Shown: positions 7,973 to 15,672 of the stretch, piece by piece
Layout of the letters: each line of letters starts with the position of its first letter
Position numbering within the stretch: position 1 is the stretch's first letter
Origin: Brevibacillus centrosporus
GTDB lineage: Bacteria; Bacillota; Bacilli; Brevibacillales; Brevibacillaceae
DNA: 38,728 nucleotides
NCBI RefSeq assembly: GCF_003710815.1
Contig: NZ_RHHP01000024.1
Coordinates: 1-38,728, forward strand
Direction: 5' to 3'
The notes under the pieces: generated by a model
The model's input: the letters and a program-made list of their open reading frames with translations, nothing else
Told to the model about the DNA's origin: nothing
Database searches by the model: none
Position numbers and translations under genes: made by a program

Positions 7973-9042
7973 TGTAACTGAGCCTCCTTTTGGCAAACAG
8001 GTATTGTAAACCAAAAGGTATGTATATCTTCATTTGATTGAAACCCAACTTTCCCACCATGAAGCTCAACAATTTCCTTTACAATGGCCAATCCAAGACC
8101 TGCTCCTCCGGTTTCGCGATTACGGGATGGGTCAATCCGATAGAATCGCTCAAACAAAAATTCTGCATGTTCAGCCGTAATTGGTCTTCCTTGATTGGTT
8201 ACAAATACCTGATATTGATCCTTCTCCCTCTTCCCTTCCACTCGAATCCATCCAGCGGCATTATGTTCAATTGCGTTTTTTAAAACATTTATCAAAGCTT
8301 GTGTAATACCATCCTCAGCTCCTTCAATTTGCTGATCCTGAAGATGACAGGAATAGCTTATCCCTCTATTTTGTAACTCCAGTTCAAAGGTTTTCAAAGC
8401 ATTTACAATGACCTTTTCCATAGAAAGCGGTGTCAACTTTTTTCCTGACTGCCTCTTGCCTTCCCAAATATTCAACTCGTGGATTTGTTCGACCAAACGG
8501 GCGATCCGCATTGTTTCATCGTGTAGAGAAGAATACAGATCGGGGGTTCCTTTCAATATCCCTCCGCTTAGCGCTTCTAGATATCCAATCACATTGGTGA
8601 GCGGAGTTCGCAATTCGTGGGCCAGATCGCCAAGCATTTTCGTTCGTAATGCCTCACCGCGTCTCATTTTGTCTACTAAGTATTGAAAGTCGCCTGTCAA
8701 CTGTCCTACTTCGTCTTGTGTTTTGGAGTGAAGTGGTTCAGGATATCGTCCACTCGCTAACATCCGTGCTGACTTGCTCAGTTGCTTGATCGGATAAAGA
8801 ACTTTCTTCACGATCGCATAGTGGAGAAAGCCGGAAACACAAATCGCCAGTATGCTTGTTCCCAATAAGTAATAATGCATCGTCTCGCTGAATTCCAATT
8901 TCTTTTCCTGATCGATGGCATCCAACTGATTCACGAGATAACATGCAAAGTCTTTTACGGATACGGCCGCAAGCCAGATTGCGATACCCAAGACAAGTGC
9001 ATTGACGGCGATCATCTTCCAAAGAATGTTAATACGAAACAA
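7969..9042 (-). CDS. Sensor histidine kinase
   Basis: 357 residues. Two membrane segments (about 8-30 and 56-78) enclose a very short extracytoplasmic loop of about 25 residues. Then come a HAMP linker, a HisKA box with the phospho-acceptor His in LGDLAHELRTPLTN, an N box NVLKNAIEHN and a G box GGAGLGLAIVKEIVELHGG. It phosphorylates the response regulator encoded just upstream, which it overlaps by 14 nt (TTG start at 9042). The short sensor loop suggests detection in or near the membrane, possibly of the redox state handled by the neighbouring CcdA and TlpA proteins. That ligand assignment is inference from context. Confidence 0.92.
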   Translation of the reverse strand: MFRINILWKMIAVNALVLGIAIWLAAVSVKDFACYLVNQLDAIDQEKKLEFSETMHYYLLGTSILAICVSGFLHYAIVKKVLYPIKQLSKSARMLASGRYPEPLHSKTQDEVGQLTGDFQYLVDKMRRGEALRTKMLGDLAHELRTPLTNVIGYLEALSGGILKGTPDLYSSLHDETMRIARLVEQIHELNIWEGKRQSGKKLTPLSMEKVIVNALKTFELELQNRGISYSCHLQDQQIEGAEDGITQALINVLKNAIEHNAAGWIRVEGKREKDQYQVFVTNQGRPITAEHAEFLFERFYRIDPSRNRETGGAGLGLAIVKEIVELHGGKVGFQSNEDIHTFWFTIPVCQKEAQLH

Positions 9043-9718
9043 ACCGATACCCCATTCCTCGAATGGTTTCGATCAATTCACCTTTGCCATCCCATTTCAG
9101 CTTCTCTCTAAGCTTGCCGATGTGGACATCGATGGTTCGATCGATAACGACTTTCTCTTGATTCGGGTACAACTCATGAATGAGTTGCTCCCTCGATAGG
9201 ACCTGGTTGGGATGCTGCATGAGAAAATACAATAGTTTGCACTCATGCTGTGTTAACGAGATCGGTTGACCACGATAATGCACTTCAGCTCGATGAGGTT
9301 TTAACGTGATCCCCCGATAAGTGATTTTGCTGCATCGCTGGGCAGTTCTTCGCAATACCGTTTCGACTCTGGTGACGAGTTCTTTCGGACTGAATGGCTT
9401 TGTCACATAATCGTCAGCGCCCATCTCCAAGCCTTTGATCCGGTCCTTTTCCTCTACTTTTGCAGTAAGCATGATGATGGGAATATCGGCTTTGAGGTCT
9501 TCGCGTATCCAACTGCATACCTGTTCCCCGCTAATCTTGGGAAGCATTAAATCCAGAATGACAAAACAGGGGTCGTATCGCATGAACTTGTTTTGAGCGT
9601 CTTCACCGTCCTGGGCTTCCCACACTTCATACCCTTCATTCTCCAGATACACTTTTACCAGCTTTCTGATCTTTTCGTCGTCTTCCACAATGAGAATGGA
9701 TTTTCCTTTGTTGTTCAT
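9029..9718 (-). CDS. OmpR/PhoB-family response regulator
   Basis: 229 residues. The receiver domain shows the acidic pair in VEDDEKIRKL, phospho-Asp in FVILDLMLPK and Lys in VTKPFSPKEL. A winged-helix DNA-binding domain (about 130-228) has the typical LTQHECKLLYFLM, VVIDRTIDVHIGKLREKL and GMGYRF pattern. It is activated by the adjacent kinase. The start ATG 9718 follows GGGGAGG. It lies 17 bp after tlpA in one apparent operon with lgt-like, ccdA and tlpA. Its targets cannot be seen here; autoregulation of the operon is plausible. Confidence 0.94.
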   Translation of the reverse strand: MNNKGKSILIVEDDEKIRKLVKVYLENEGYEVWEAQDGEDAQNKFMRYDPCFVILDLMLPKISGEQVCSWIREDLKADIPIIMLTAKVEEKDRIKGLEMGADDYVTKPFSPKELVTRVETVLRRTAQRCSKITYRGITLKPHRAEVHYRGQPISLTQHECKLLYFLMQHPNQVLSREQLIHELYPNQEKVVIDRTIDVHIGKLREKLKWDGKGELIETIRGMGYRFVSY

Positions 9719-9735
9719 CTCTTGCCTCCCCAGAT

Positions 9736-10296
9736 TTAATCAATGGAAGACATCAGTTTATCCATCATTTCTTTATCCATGGGACCTATGATTTTTTCTT
9801 GAATGACGCCTTTTGAATCGATAATATAGCTTGTCGGAATGGAAACAACCTGATATGTGTCGGCAACCTTGTTGTCCACATCGAGAACGACAGGGAAGCT
9901 GAGACCGAACTCTTTAATAAAGGCGGATACTTTTTCTTTGTTATCGGATTGTGTAAGATTTACCGCAAGAACGGCAATATTATCTTCCTTTTGCTCCTCG
10001 TAGAAAGCCTGCATATCCGGCATTTCGGCTCTGCATGGGGGACACCAGGTTGCCCATAGATTGACAATTAGCTTTTTCCCTCTGAAGTCAGATAGTTTCA
10101 TTTTCGTGCCATCCAGTGTTCGCAGCTCGAAATCCGGAGCTATGTTCCCTTTTTTGATGCCCACTGTGGCTTCTTTCTGTTTTTCTCCTTGCTCGCCCCC
10201 TGTGGACATACCAGAGTTTGCCGGCGAATGACTAATATCGTAAATCCCCCATGCAATCAGAGCGAGCATTGCCATTATCGCAAGTATGTTTTTCAT
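9736..10296 (-). CDS. TlpA/ResA-type membrane-anchored thioredoxin
   Basis: 186 residues. An N-terminal membrane anchor (about 3-20) is followed by a linker and an AhpC/TSA-like thioredoxin fold starting NIAPDFELRTLDGTKMKLSD, with the redox pair W84-CPPC-88. There is a cis-Pro in VVSIPTSYIID. Such proteins act outside the membrane as thiol-disulfide reductants, fed by CcdA. The ccdA gene is 12 bp upstream in the same direction, which supports this pairing. There is no lipobox at the signal, so it stays anchored by its N-terminal helix. Confidence 0.93.
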   Translation of the reverse strand: MKNILAIMAMLALIAWGIYDISHSPANSGMSTGGEQGEKQKEATVGIKKGNIAPDFELRTLDGTKMKLSDFRGKKLIVNLWATWCPPCRAEMPDMQAFYEEQKEDNIAVLAVNLTQSDNKEKVSAFIKEFGLSFPVVLDVDNKVADTYQVVSIPTSYIIDSKGVIQEKIIGPMDKEMMDKLMSSID

Positions 10297-10308
10297 TGAA
10301 CAGTCCCC

Positions 10309-11025
10309 CTAAAAGGAAAATGGAGTAAATGCGGCAAGCCATGCGCTGATTTTTTGAAATTGACCGGTGAACAACAATAATCCCAACGATAGTAAGATCC
10401 AACCATTGATTTTATTAAGTAACGGTAGAAACGCATTGATTTTTTTTACGATGGAAATGGAGTAGGTAACAGCGATTGAAATCATCAGAAAAGGGATGCC
10501 CAATCCAAGGGAGTAGATCAGCAGCATAAACATTCCCTGATACATCGTTTGAGAAGCGCCAGCGAGCAGCAATATCGAAGACAATGCTAGTCCAACACAG
10601 GGGGTCCAACCCGCCCCAAACGCAATTCCCATTAGAAACGGTCTCCACTTATTTTCTAAGTTGCCTCCGGATACATCCAAACGTTTCTCGGACATCAGCA
10701 GACGAATGTTCAAAAATCCGATCATTTGCATTCCGAAGAGAATAATCAGTAACCCGCTAATTTTTTCGATGATGGCTCGATTATCCGTCAAGAGTTGCCC
10801 AATCATGCTAGCGGAAGCTCCCATCAGCACAAAAACGATACTGAATCCCGTGATAAATCCGACTGATCGTTGCATGACTACTTTACTGGTCACATACATT
10901 CTATTGTCTTTCACACTAGATCCGGTTAAATTCGCCACATATGCCGGAAGCAAAGGAAAAATGCATGGTGAAAAAAAGGATAGAAGCCCAGCAGCAAATG
11001 CAAACAGTACCGACATGTTTTCCAA
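10309..11025 (-). CDS. ccdA: CcdA/DsbD-type transmembrane electron carrier
   Basis: About 238 residues with six hydrophobic segments. The conserved first-helix motif AGLLSFFSPCIFPLLPAY and the second half-site GAGWTPCVGLALSS carry the two membrane cysteines that move electrons from cytoplasmic thioredoxin to extracytoplasmic thiol proteins. TTG 11025 is preferred as start, 7 nt after AAGGGGG; an upstream TTG at 11052 lacks a ribosome site. The partner is TlpA, encoded next. In this cargo the pair could reduce or de-sulfurate oxidised or persulfidated extracytoplasmic thiols, which is inference. Confidence 0.92.
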   Translation of the reverse strand: MENMSVLFAFAAGLLSFFSPCIFPLLPAYVANLTGSSVKDNRMYVTSKVVMQRSVGFITGFSIVFVLMGASASMIGQLLTDNRAIIEKISGLLIILFGMQMIGFLNIRLLMSEKRLDVSGGNLENKWRPFLMGIAFGAGWTPCVGLALSSILLLAGASQTMYQGMFMLLIYSLGLGIPFLMISIAVTYSISIVKKINAFLPLLNKINGWILLSLGLLLFTGQFQKISAWLAAFTPFSF

Positions 11026-11067
11026 TACAATGCCCCCTTCGTATGAGATCAATTTATAGTTGGAATG

Positions 11068-11751
11068 TTAAGTTTCTTTAAAGTACTTCAATTTTTCCAA
11101 AATGAGGTCTGCCAGCAAACAAGAAATGCCAAGCAGCAAATATAGCAGCTGCTCCTTGGAAAGACCTATCATGTATGCCGCTGAATCCTTGAAAAACAGG
11201 ACAAAAATCTGGCCTATGTTAAACCATAACAACAATTGAATCCATCCATTTCTTCGGGTGTTGTAGGAAATACTGTTATGAATCCACAGATAGCAGACAC
11301 CAGAAAGAATGGATTGGAGCAGATGATAAAGATCGTTTTCCTCATATAGAACCAGATGCTGGACATGAAAGGTTCCCCATGCCGCCAGCAAACCAATTGA
11401 GGTCAGGTAAATAACTTTGTTTAGTGGAATCTGTCGCTTTCTTAGCTGAACCCACACATAAAGTGCCGCTCCCACTCCAGCAAGCACCATCCCTCTGCTT
11501 CCACCGGAAAAATAAAGAATGGAAAGCGGATTCTCTACTGCCTTTAAGGGGTGAAAAAGCACATAACTAAATTTCCATAATACGAAGGCAAGCAGAGCCA
11601 TGCCGCTTACAATTTCTGTGATTGCTTGGATTTGATCTTTATTGTCTTTGCCACGTAGTCGAATAACCAGATATCCTACCAGACCCGACAACACGTAAAT
11701 GAGGACGCTGGTTTTCACTTGAAATGGACCTAATTGAATTACATCAACCAT
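11068..11751 (-). CDS. Polytopic membrane protein, distantly Lgt-like
   Basis: 227 residues with about six or seven hydrophobic segments. The start LGPFQVKTSVLIYVLSGLVG and the segment LYFSGGSRGMVLAGVGAALY resemble the opening and the HGG/GG segment of prolipoprotein diacylglyceryl transferase, but the catalytic Lgt signature is absent. It is probably a non-catalytic relative. ATG 11751 follows GGAGGG by 5 nt. It is the first gene of the ccdA-tlpA-two-component operon, which suggests a role in extracytoplasmic thiol handling. The function is unknown. Confidence 0.6.
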   Translation of the reverse strand: MVDVIQLGPFQVKTSVLIYVLSGLVGYLVIRLRGKDNKDQIQAITEIVSGMALLAFVLWKFSYVLFHPLKAVENPLSILYFSGGSRGMVLAGVGAALYVWVQLRKRQIPLNKVIYLTSIGLLAAWGTFHVQHLVLYEENDLYHLLQSILSGVCYLWIHNSISYNTRRNGWIQLLLWFNIGQIFVLFFKDSAAYMIGLSKEQLLYLLLGISCLLADLILEKLKYFKET

Positions 11752-11799
11752 TTTTTCCCTCCTAACCTGTTCGCAGTATAGGCATCATTTGTAAAGAAT

Positions 11800-11836
11800 G
11801 AATAAAGAAAGCCTATTCTTTAGAAAGGATAGGCTT
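11800..11836 (-). terminator. Terminator after the methyltransferase remnant
   Basis: AAGCCTATCCTTT pairs with AAAGAATAGGCTT (one wobble pair) over a 2-nt loop on the minus strand, followed by TCTTTATT. It closes the DsrE-cstR-rhodanese operon and separates it from the ccdA operon. Confidence 0.7.
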
Positions 11837-11864
11837 CATGTTCGTGCTAATTCTATATCGGCAT

Positions 11865-12323
11865 TCATTGACTACGATTTTTTTGGACAATGAGAATGTA
11901 ATGGGATTCGGTAGGATAGTCTCGTGTTATGACTTCAAACCCTTCTTTTTTCATCTGCTCTTCCAATTCATCAGAGGCAATCCGGTGATGTAATGGCGGC
12001 CCCTGTTCTGTTGTTTTCTTTCCCCATTCCAAACAGAAGCTGGTGCCACCGGGCATTAACACCCTATGGGTCTCTTGGAGCCCCTTCGCTAATGTTTCAA
12101 CTTCGTGGAGAACAAGTGATGTAATCACATTTCGCACAGCTTCATTTGGCAAAGGTATGTCTTCGATTATGCCTTCTACATACGTCACATTCTCCAGGCC
12201 CTCTCTTTGCACCTTTTCTTGTAATAAAGACAAAATTTGAGGTTCCATGTCTAAAGCATAGACGGTTCCGCTTGTTAAGTGAGCAGTAGGAATCGTGAAA
12301 GAACTTTCGTTGAAAATCCAATC
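11865..12323 (-). pseudogene. 5'-truncated SAM-dependent methyltransferase
   Basis: The frame is open from 12323. It reads FTIPTAHLTSGTVYALDMEP, then VTYVEGIIEDIPLPN, SLVLHEVETL and VLMPGGTSFCLEWGKK, which are strands 2 to 5 of a class I methyltransferase. The N-terminal part, including the glycine-rich SAM-binding loop expected just before FTIP, is missing; the sequence there (DWIFNESS) runs straight into the end of the rhodanese gene. The only internal ATG (12248) would make a 127-residue fragment without a SAM site. It is most likely a deletion remnant. Confidence 0.72.
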
Positions 12324-12326
12324 TTA

Positions 12327-12713
12327 TTACTTTTGTATCTTTCCCTTCCAGGACATAATTCCACCTTGAAGATTTATCAGGTTGGAATATCCCCTTTTTG
12401 CCAAAACACGAGCAGCCTGTTTGCTCCTCATGCCACTCTGGCAATAGAGATATAGGGGTTTGTCTTTTGGAAGGGCATTAATACGTGCTGATAATTGGGA
12501 AAGGGGTACATTGACCGCCCCTGGAATGAAGCCATTTTTATATTCATTTGGTTCCCGTACGTCCATAATATATTTAGGGGTACGCTGATCTAGCTCATCT
12601 TTAAATTGTTGCGCGCTTATATTCTTTAGTCCCTTTACTGGTGCTAATCTCGAAAACAAAAAATAAGCAATCAAAGCAAACAAGATAATTTGAATAATCG
12701 ATGTGAAGTCCAA
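12327..12713 (-). CDS. Membrane-anchored rhodanese-domain sulfurtransferase
   Basis: 128 residues. An N-terminal membrane helix (about 5-22) is followed by a single rhodanese domain with YIMDVREPNEYKNGFIPGA and the active-site loop C91-QSGMRS. It transfers sulfane sulfur via a cysteine persulfide at the membrane face. The start is TTG 12713, 7 nt after AAGGAGG. It lies 20 bp downstream of cstR, so it is likely under the same persulfide-responsive control. Confidence 0.92.
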   Translation of the reverse strand: MDFTSIIQIILFALIAYFLFSRLAPVKGLKNISAQQFKDELDQRTPKYIMDVREPNEYKNGFIPGAVNVPLSQLSARINALPKDKPLYLYCQSGMRSKQAARVLAKRGYSNLINLQGGIMSWKGKIQK

Positions 12714-12733
12714 AAAGTCTCCTCCTTAATTCT

Positions 12734-12994
12734 TTATCTGCTTTTTACCAGAAGTTCAACAGCTTCTGTTACCAGCTTAGAGGTGTCCCCACCTTTGCTT
12801 TGTTCCTCCTCTAGGCATTTCACCAAATTAACTGCTACGATGACTGCTATCGCTTTATCTGCAGCACTTCTTACGGCTGATAATTGAGCAACCACATCTT
12901 TGCAATCTTTTTGTTCTTCCATCATCCGGAGAATTCCCTTCACTTGGCCCTCTAATCGTCTCAAACGTTTTTTTACATCATCGGTATATTCCAT
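12734..12994 (-). CDS. cstR: CstR-type persulfide-sensing repressor (CsoR/DUF156 family)
   Basis: 86 residues, all-helical CsoR family (MEYTDDVKKRLRRLEGQVKG). The sensing cysteines fall at positions 31 (KDCKDVV) and 60 (NLVKC), the numbers known for Staphylococcus aureus CstR. The position of the copper-ligand His of CsoR is Asn56, so copper sensing is unlikely. CstR forms interprotein di- or trisulfide links with persulfides and then releases its operator. ATG 12994 is chosen because GGAGG lies 9 nt upstream. Matching operators occur at 13644, 19392, 21637 and 21683, so it probably controls most of the sulfur cargo and itself. Confidence 0.88.
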   Translation of the reverse strand: MEYTDDVKKRLRRLEGQVKGILRMMEEQKDCKDVVAQLSAVRSAADKAIAVIVAVNLVKCLEEEQSKGGDTSKLVTEAVELLVKSR

Positions 12995-13081
12995 TGTTTC
13001 CTTCCTCCATTCGTTCATTTCTTAAGTTATACAGCAATTCCGTTCAACGTTTTGCAAAACCATAGGTTAAATCATGTCCAT

Positions 13082-13564
13082 TTAAATGAACAAGTTTACC
13101 TTCGCATGATTCGCATCACCGAGGTAGGCGGCAACACCTGCATATTCAAGGCCGTCAAGCAATTCTTCTTTTTGTAGCCCCAATAAATCCATCGTCATTG
13201 TACATGCCACCAATTTAACTCCCTGCTCCTGTGCCAATTCAATTAGTTGGGGTAAGGTCAAAGCATTATGTTTTTTTATAACGTGTTTAATCATTTGTTT
13301 CCCCATTCCCCCAAAATTCATTTTGGAAAGGGCTAACTTATCTGCCCCCCGAGGCATCATCCAACCAAACATCTTCTCCAATCGCCCTTTTTTTACATTT
13401 ACATCTTGATCCTTTCGAAAGGCATTAAGTCCCCAAAACGTTGCAAAAATGGTTACCTCATGATCATAAGCCGCAGCTCCGTTTGCGATAATAAAGGCTG
13501 CCATGGCTTTATCATAATCACCGCTAAATAATACGATTGTTGTTTTTTCTTTCATGTTTTCCAT
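13082..13564 (-). CDS. DsrE/DsrF-like sulfur carrier protein
   Basis: 160 residues of the DsrE2-like family: an N-terminal strand TTIVLFSGDYDKA, FATFWGLNAFR in the middle, and the conserved cysteine C121 in LVACTMTMDLLG. These proteins carry sulfane sulfur on that Cys between rhodanese and TusA partners. ATG 13564 follows AGGGAGAGG. It is the first gene of the operon with cstR and the membrane rhodanese, behind a promoter and operator at 13644-13686. It is a paralogue of the 131-residue DsrE at 18213. Confidence 0.9.
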   Translation of the reverse strand: MENMKEKTTIVLFSGDYDKAMAAFIIANGAAAYDHEVTIFATFWGLNAFRKDQDVNVKKGRLEKMFGWMMPRGADKLALSKMNFGGMGKQMIKHVIKKHNALTLPQLIELAQEQGVKLVACTMTMDLLGLQKEELLDGLEYAGVAAYLGDANHAKVNLFI

Positions 13565-13643
13565 TGAAATACCTCTCCCTGTTCGTGGTTGTCATAAATT
13601 TTGATTCAATAGTTATTAACATGATTAATCTTATTTTTTACCC

Positions 13644-13686
13644 ATACCCCTATAGGTATACTATCTGTAAGTGACTTGTTTGTCAA
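13644..13686 (-). promoter_or_regulatory. CstR-controlled promoter of dsrE-cstR-rhodanese
   Basis: On the minus strand, TTGACA (13681-13686), 17-nt spacer, TAGTAT (13658-13663). The operator ATACCCCTATAGGTAT (13644-13659, a near-perfect palindrome of the CsoR/CstR type) abuts the -10 box, a repressor position. Confidence 0.8.
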
Positions 13687-13751
13687 GTGCGGCAGTTAGT
13701 TTATAGCTGCCACTTAACACCTGGTTTCATATTGAGATGCAGGCAATCATA

Positions 13752-13792
13752 AATAAAACAGCGTAGGTTAGGATGAAACTAATCTTACGCTG
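13752..13792 (-). terminator. Terminator after lgt
   Basis: CAGCGTAAGATTAG pairs with CTAACCTACGCTG (one bulge) on the minus strand, followed by TTTTATTT. It separates lgt from the CstR promoter region. Confidence 0.7.
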
Positions 13793-13847
13793 CCTTTTCT
13801 ATCTATAAATTATTTTCTGTTGTGATTTTAGTATCTGCACATCAACT

Positions 13848-14636
13848 TTATTTTTGTTCTACGGATCGAAATTGAAGATAAGTTCCTGCTACTAAAGATA
13901 ATAAGATAATCCCCACAGAAGTCCATTGGGCTGCAGTCCAGTGAAACAAATATCTAGGGGAATCCCCACGAAGCATTTCTAACAAAAATCTCCCAATGTT
14001 ATAAAAGATATTGTAAGCAAGGAAAAGAAAACCCTGTTTTAATTTCTTCCGAAGCAAAATCATAAGCAAAGCAAAAATGAGTATGTCCATTTGTCCTTCC
14101 CATACTTCGGCCGGCCACAGAGGTTGATCTCCGAAAGTAGCTCTGGCATTTGTACCTTCTGGATACAAAATACCAAAATTACTGCCTGTTGGGTCTCCAA
14201 AAGCATCCCCATTCATCAGGTTTGCATCACGACCGATACTTTGAGCAAGTATCAGTCCTGGCGCACATAAATCGGCCAGTTCCCAAAATGAAAGACCATG
14301 CTTTCTTACATACCATATCCCGACCAAAATGGCACCAACGATTCCTCCCTGAATAGACAGTCCGCCGTGCCATATCGCGATGATCTCTTCAGGGTGTTTG
14401 GAATAAAACTCCCACTCGAAGAAGAAAACGGTCCAGAATCTTGAACCAATAATAGCCCCGATCATCATAGGTACAATCAGATTCATCAGATGATCTGCTA
14501 AATGTTCTTTCTTTTGCAGTTTTGCTAAGGTGATCGTAACGCCAACACCTAGGATAATCGCTAATACAAACAAAAGACTGTAGGAGCGGATGGGAAAAGA
14601 ACCTATGTATGTAATATATTGATGCAATACAATCAC
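13848..14636 (-). CDS. lgt: Prolipoprotein diacylglyceryl transferase
   Basis: 262 residues, seven hydrophobic segments. Lgt transfers diacylglycerol from phosphatidylglycerol to the lipobox Cys of prelipoproteins. Visible family motifs are the opening IGSFPIRSYSLLFVLAI, IWHGGLSIQGGIVGA, and the signature region SIGRDANLMNGDAFGDPTG, which keeps the essential Arg but departs from the usual RxGNFxNxE pattern. A probable GTG start lies at 14636 behind GAAAGAAG. It is cargo, so probably an extra copy beside a chromosomal lgt. The reason for its linkage to sulfur genes is unclear. It is transcribed alone between a promoter gap and its own terminator. Confidence 0.88.
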   Translation of the reverse strand: MIVLHQYITYIGSFPIRSYSLLFVLAIILGVGVTITLAKLQKKEHLADHLMNLIVPMMIGAIIGSRFWTVFFFEWEFYSKHPEEIIAIWHGGLSIQGGIVGAILVGIWYVRKHGLSFWELADLCAPGLILAQSIGRDANLMNGDAFGDPTGSNFGILYPEGTNARATFGDQPLWPAEVWEGQMDILIFALLMILLRKKLKQGFLFLAYNIFYNIGRFLLEMLRGDSPRYLFHWTAAQWTSVGIILLSLVAGTYLQFRSVEQK

Positions 14637-14918
14637 ACTTCTTTCATAAGTTAGTAATTCAAAAGAATCATATCTTGCCTTAGCGGTATATTACTACGAA
14701 TGTTCTAAGCGGTAAAATCAAATTCTGCAATACTCCATAAATCGATAGTTAATCGAGCAATCGTTTCAAAGAAAACAACGACAGACCAGAAAATGAGCTA
14801 ACATCCTAGTCTGCCGCTGCCTTATGTCACTACTCAAACATCATACTCTTACATTCTCATTGTTTCAAAGTTCATACCCACTCTTTCCTTTTCGAGTGTG
14901 GGAAAATAAGTGTTAGTT

Positions 14919-15467
14919 TTAATCGGCAGCTCTTGCATCTGCTTTTGTTTGGTGTACAGTACCATGAGGATGTTCAGGAGGCGCATAGATTACATAAACT
15001 TTGAGTGGTGTATTGCCCATATTGGTTATATTGTGCCACTTTCCGGCAGGGATCATGATGGCATAATCATCAATTGCCATTTGTTGAAAATCTAATCGCT
15101 CCCTGCTGTCACCCATTTGTACAAGCGCTTGACCTTCTTCAATCCTTATGAATTGATCGGTGTTAGGATGGACTTCTAAACCGATGTCATCTCCAACATT
15201 AATACTCATTAAGGTTACTTGGAAATGTTTACCTGTCCATAATGCTGTGCGAAATGTATTGTTTTGTTTCGAGGCTTGCTCGATATTTACTACAAATGGT
15301 CTTGGTCCATAATCTGTTAATGGAATATTCCCATGACTGGAACTCCAATTATGATAATTTATATGGTAATAATAGGGGTGCCAGTGGTGATGACCCCAAT
15401 TGTTGGGATTCCAGCTGATTTGCATTGGATAGTACGAATGGTAGGTACAACATGACTCACGATACAT
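14919..15467 (-). CDS. Cupin-domain protein with His/Tyr/Trp-rich N-terminus
   Basis: About 182 residues. Residues 1-50 are unusually rich in His, Tyr, Trp, Asn and Pro (for example NPNNWGHHHWHPYYYHINYH), with a CC pair near the start. A cupin barrel follows (about 60-170) with LEVHPNTDQFIRIEEGQALV and IMIPAGKWHNITN, supplying the expected metal ligands. The ending YAPPEHPHGTVH is typical of a Bacillus cupin group. The N-terminal tail could bind metal, or be surface or spore-coat exposed; both are inference. The start ATG 15467 is 6 nt after a GAGGAGA; ATG 15473 is an alternative. It is monocistronic. Confidence 0.8.
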   Translation of the reverse strand: MYRESCCTYHSYYPMQISWNPNNWGHHHWHPYYYHINYHNWSSSHGNIPLTDYGPRPFVVNIEQASKQNNTFRTALWTGKHFQVTLMSINVGDDIGLEVHPNTDQFIRIEEGQALVQMGDSRERLDFQQMAIDDYAIMIPAGKWHNITNMGNTPLKVYVIYAPPEHPHGTVHQTKADARAAD

Positions 15468-15612
15468 ATACATTCTCCTCTCATGATTTCGTTGTTTGCC
15501 TTTTATCCTTTTTATCCTATGCGGTTGCCTACATGAAGGATTGCAAAATGGTTAATAATAGGCAAATGCCTGTGCTTAGCGCTTCAAAGGAATATGGTTA
15601 GGCACTCGCATA

Positions 15613-15651
15613 AAAAACCAAGCAATCCATCAATCGGATTGCTTGGTTTTT
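15613..15651. terminator. Bidirectional terminator after the tauE operon
   Basis: A perfect 16-bp inverted repeat (AAAAACCAAGCAATCC and its complement, 15613-15628 and 15636-15651) with a 7-nt loop ends in T runs on both strands. It closes the second CstR-controlled operon on the minus strand. Confidence 0.88.
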
Positions 15652-15672
15652 CCTAAATCCTAGTTAAGACCT

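Noticed and set aside
12734..12994. Copper-sensing CsoR
   Set aside because: The His ligand position is Asn56, and the neighbourhood is sulfur transfer with no copper ATPase or chaperone.
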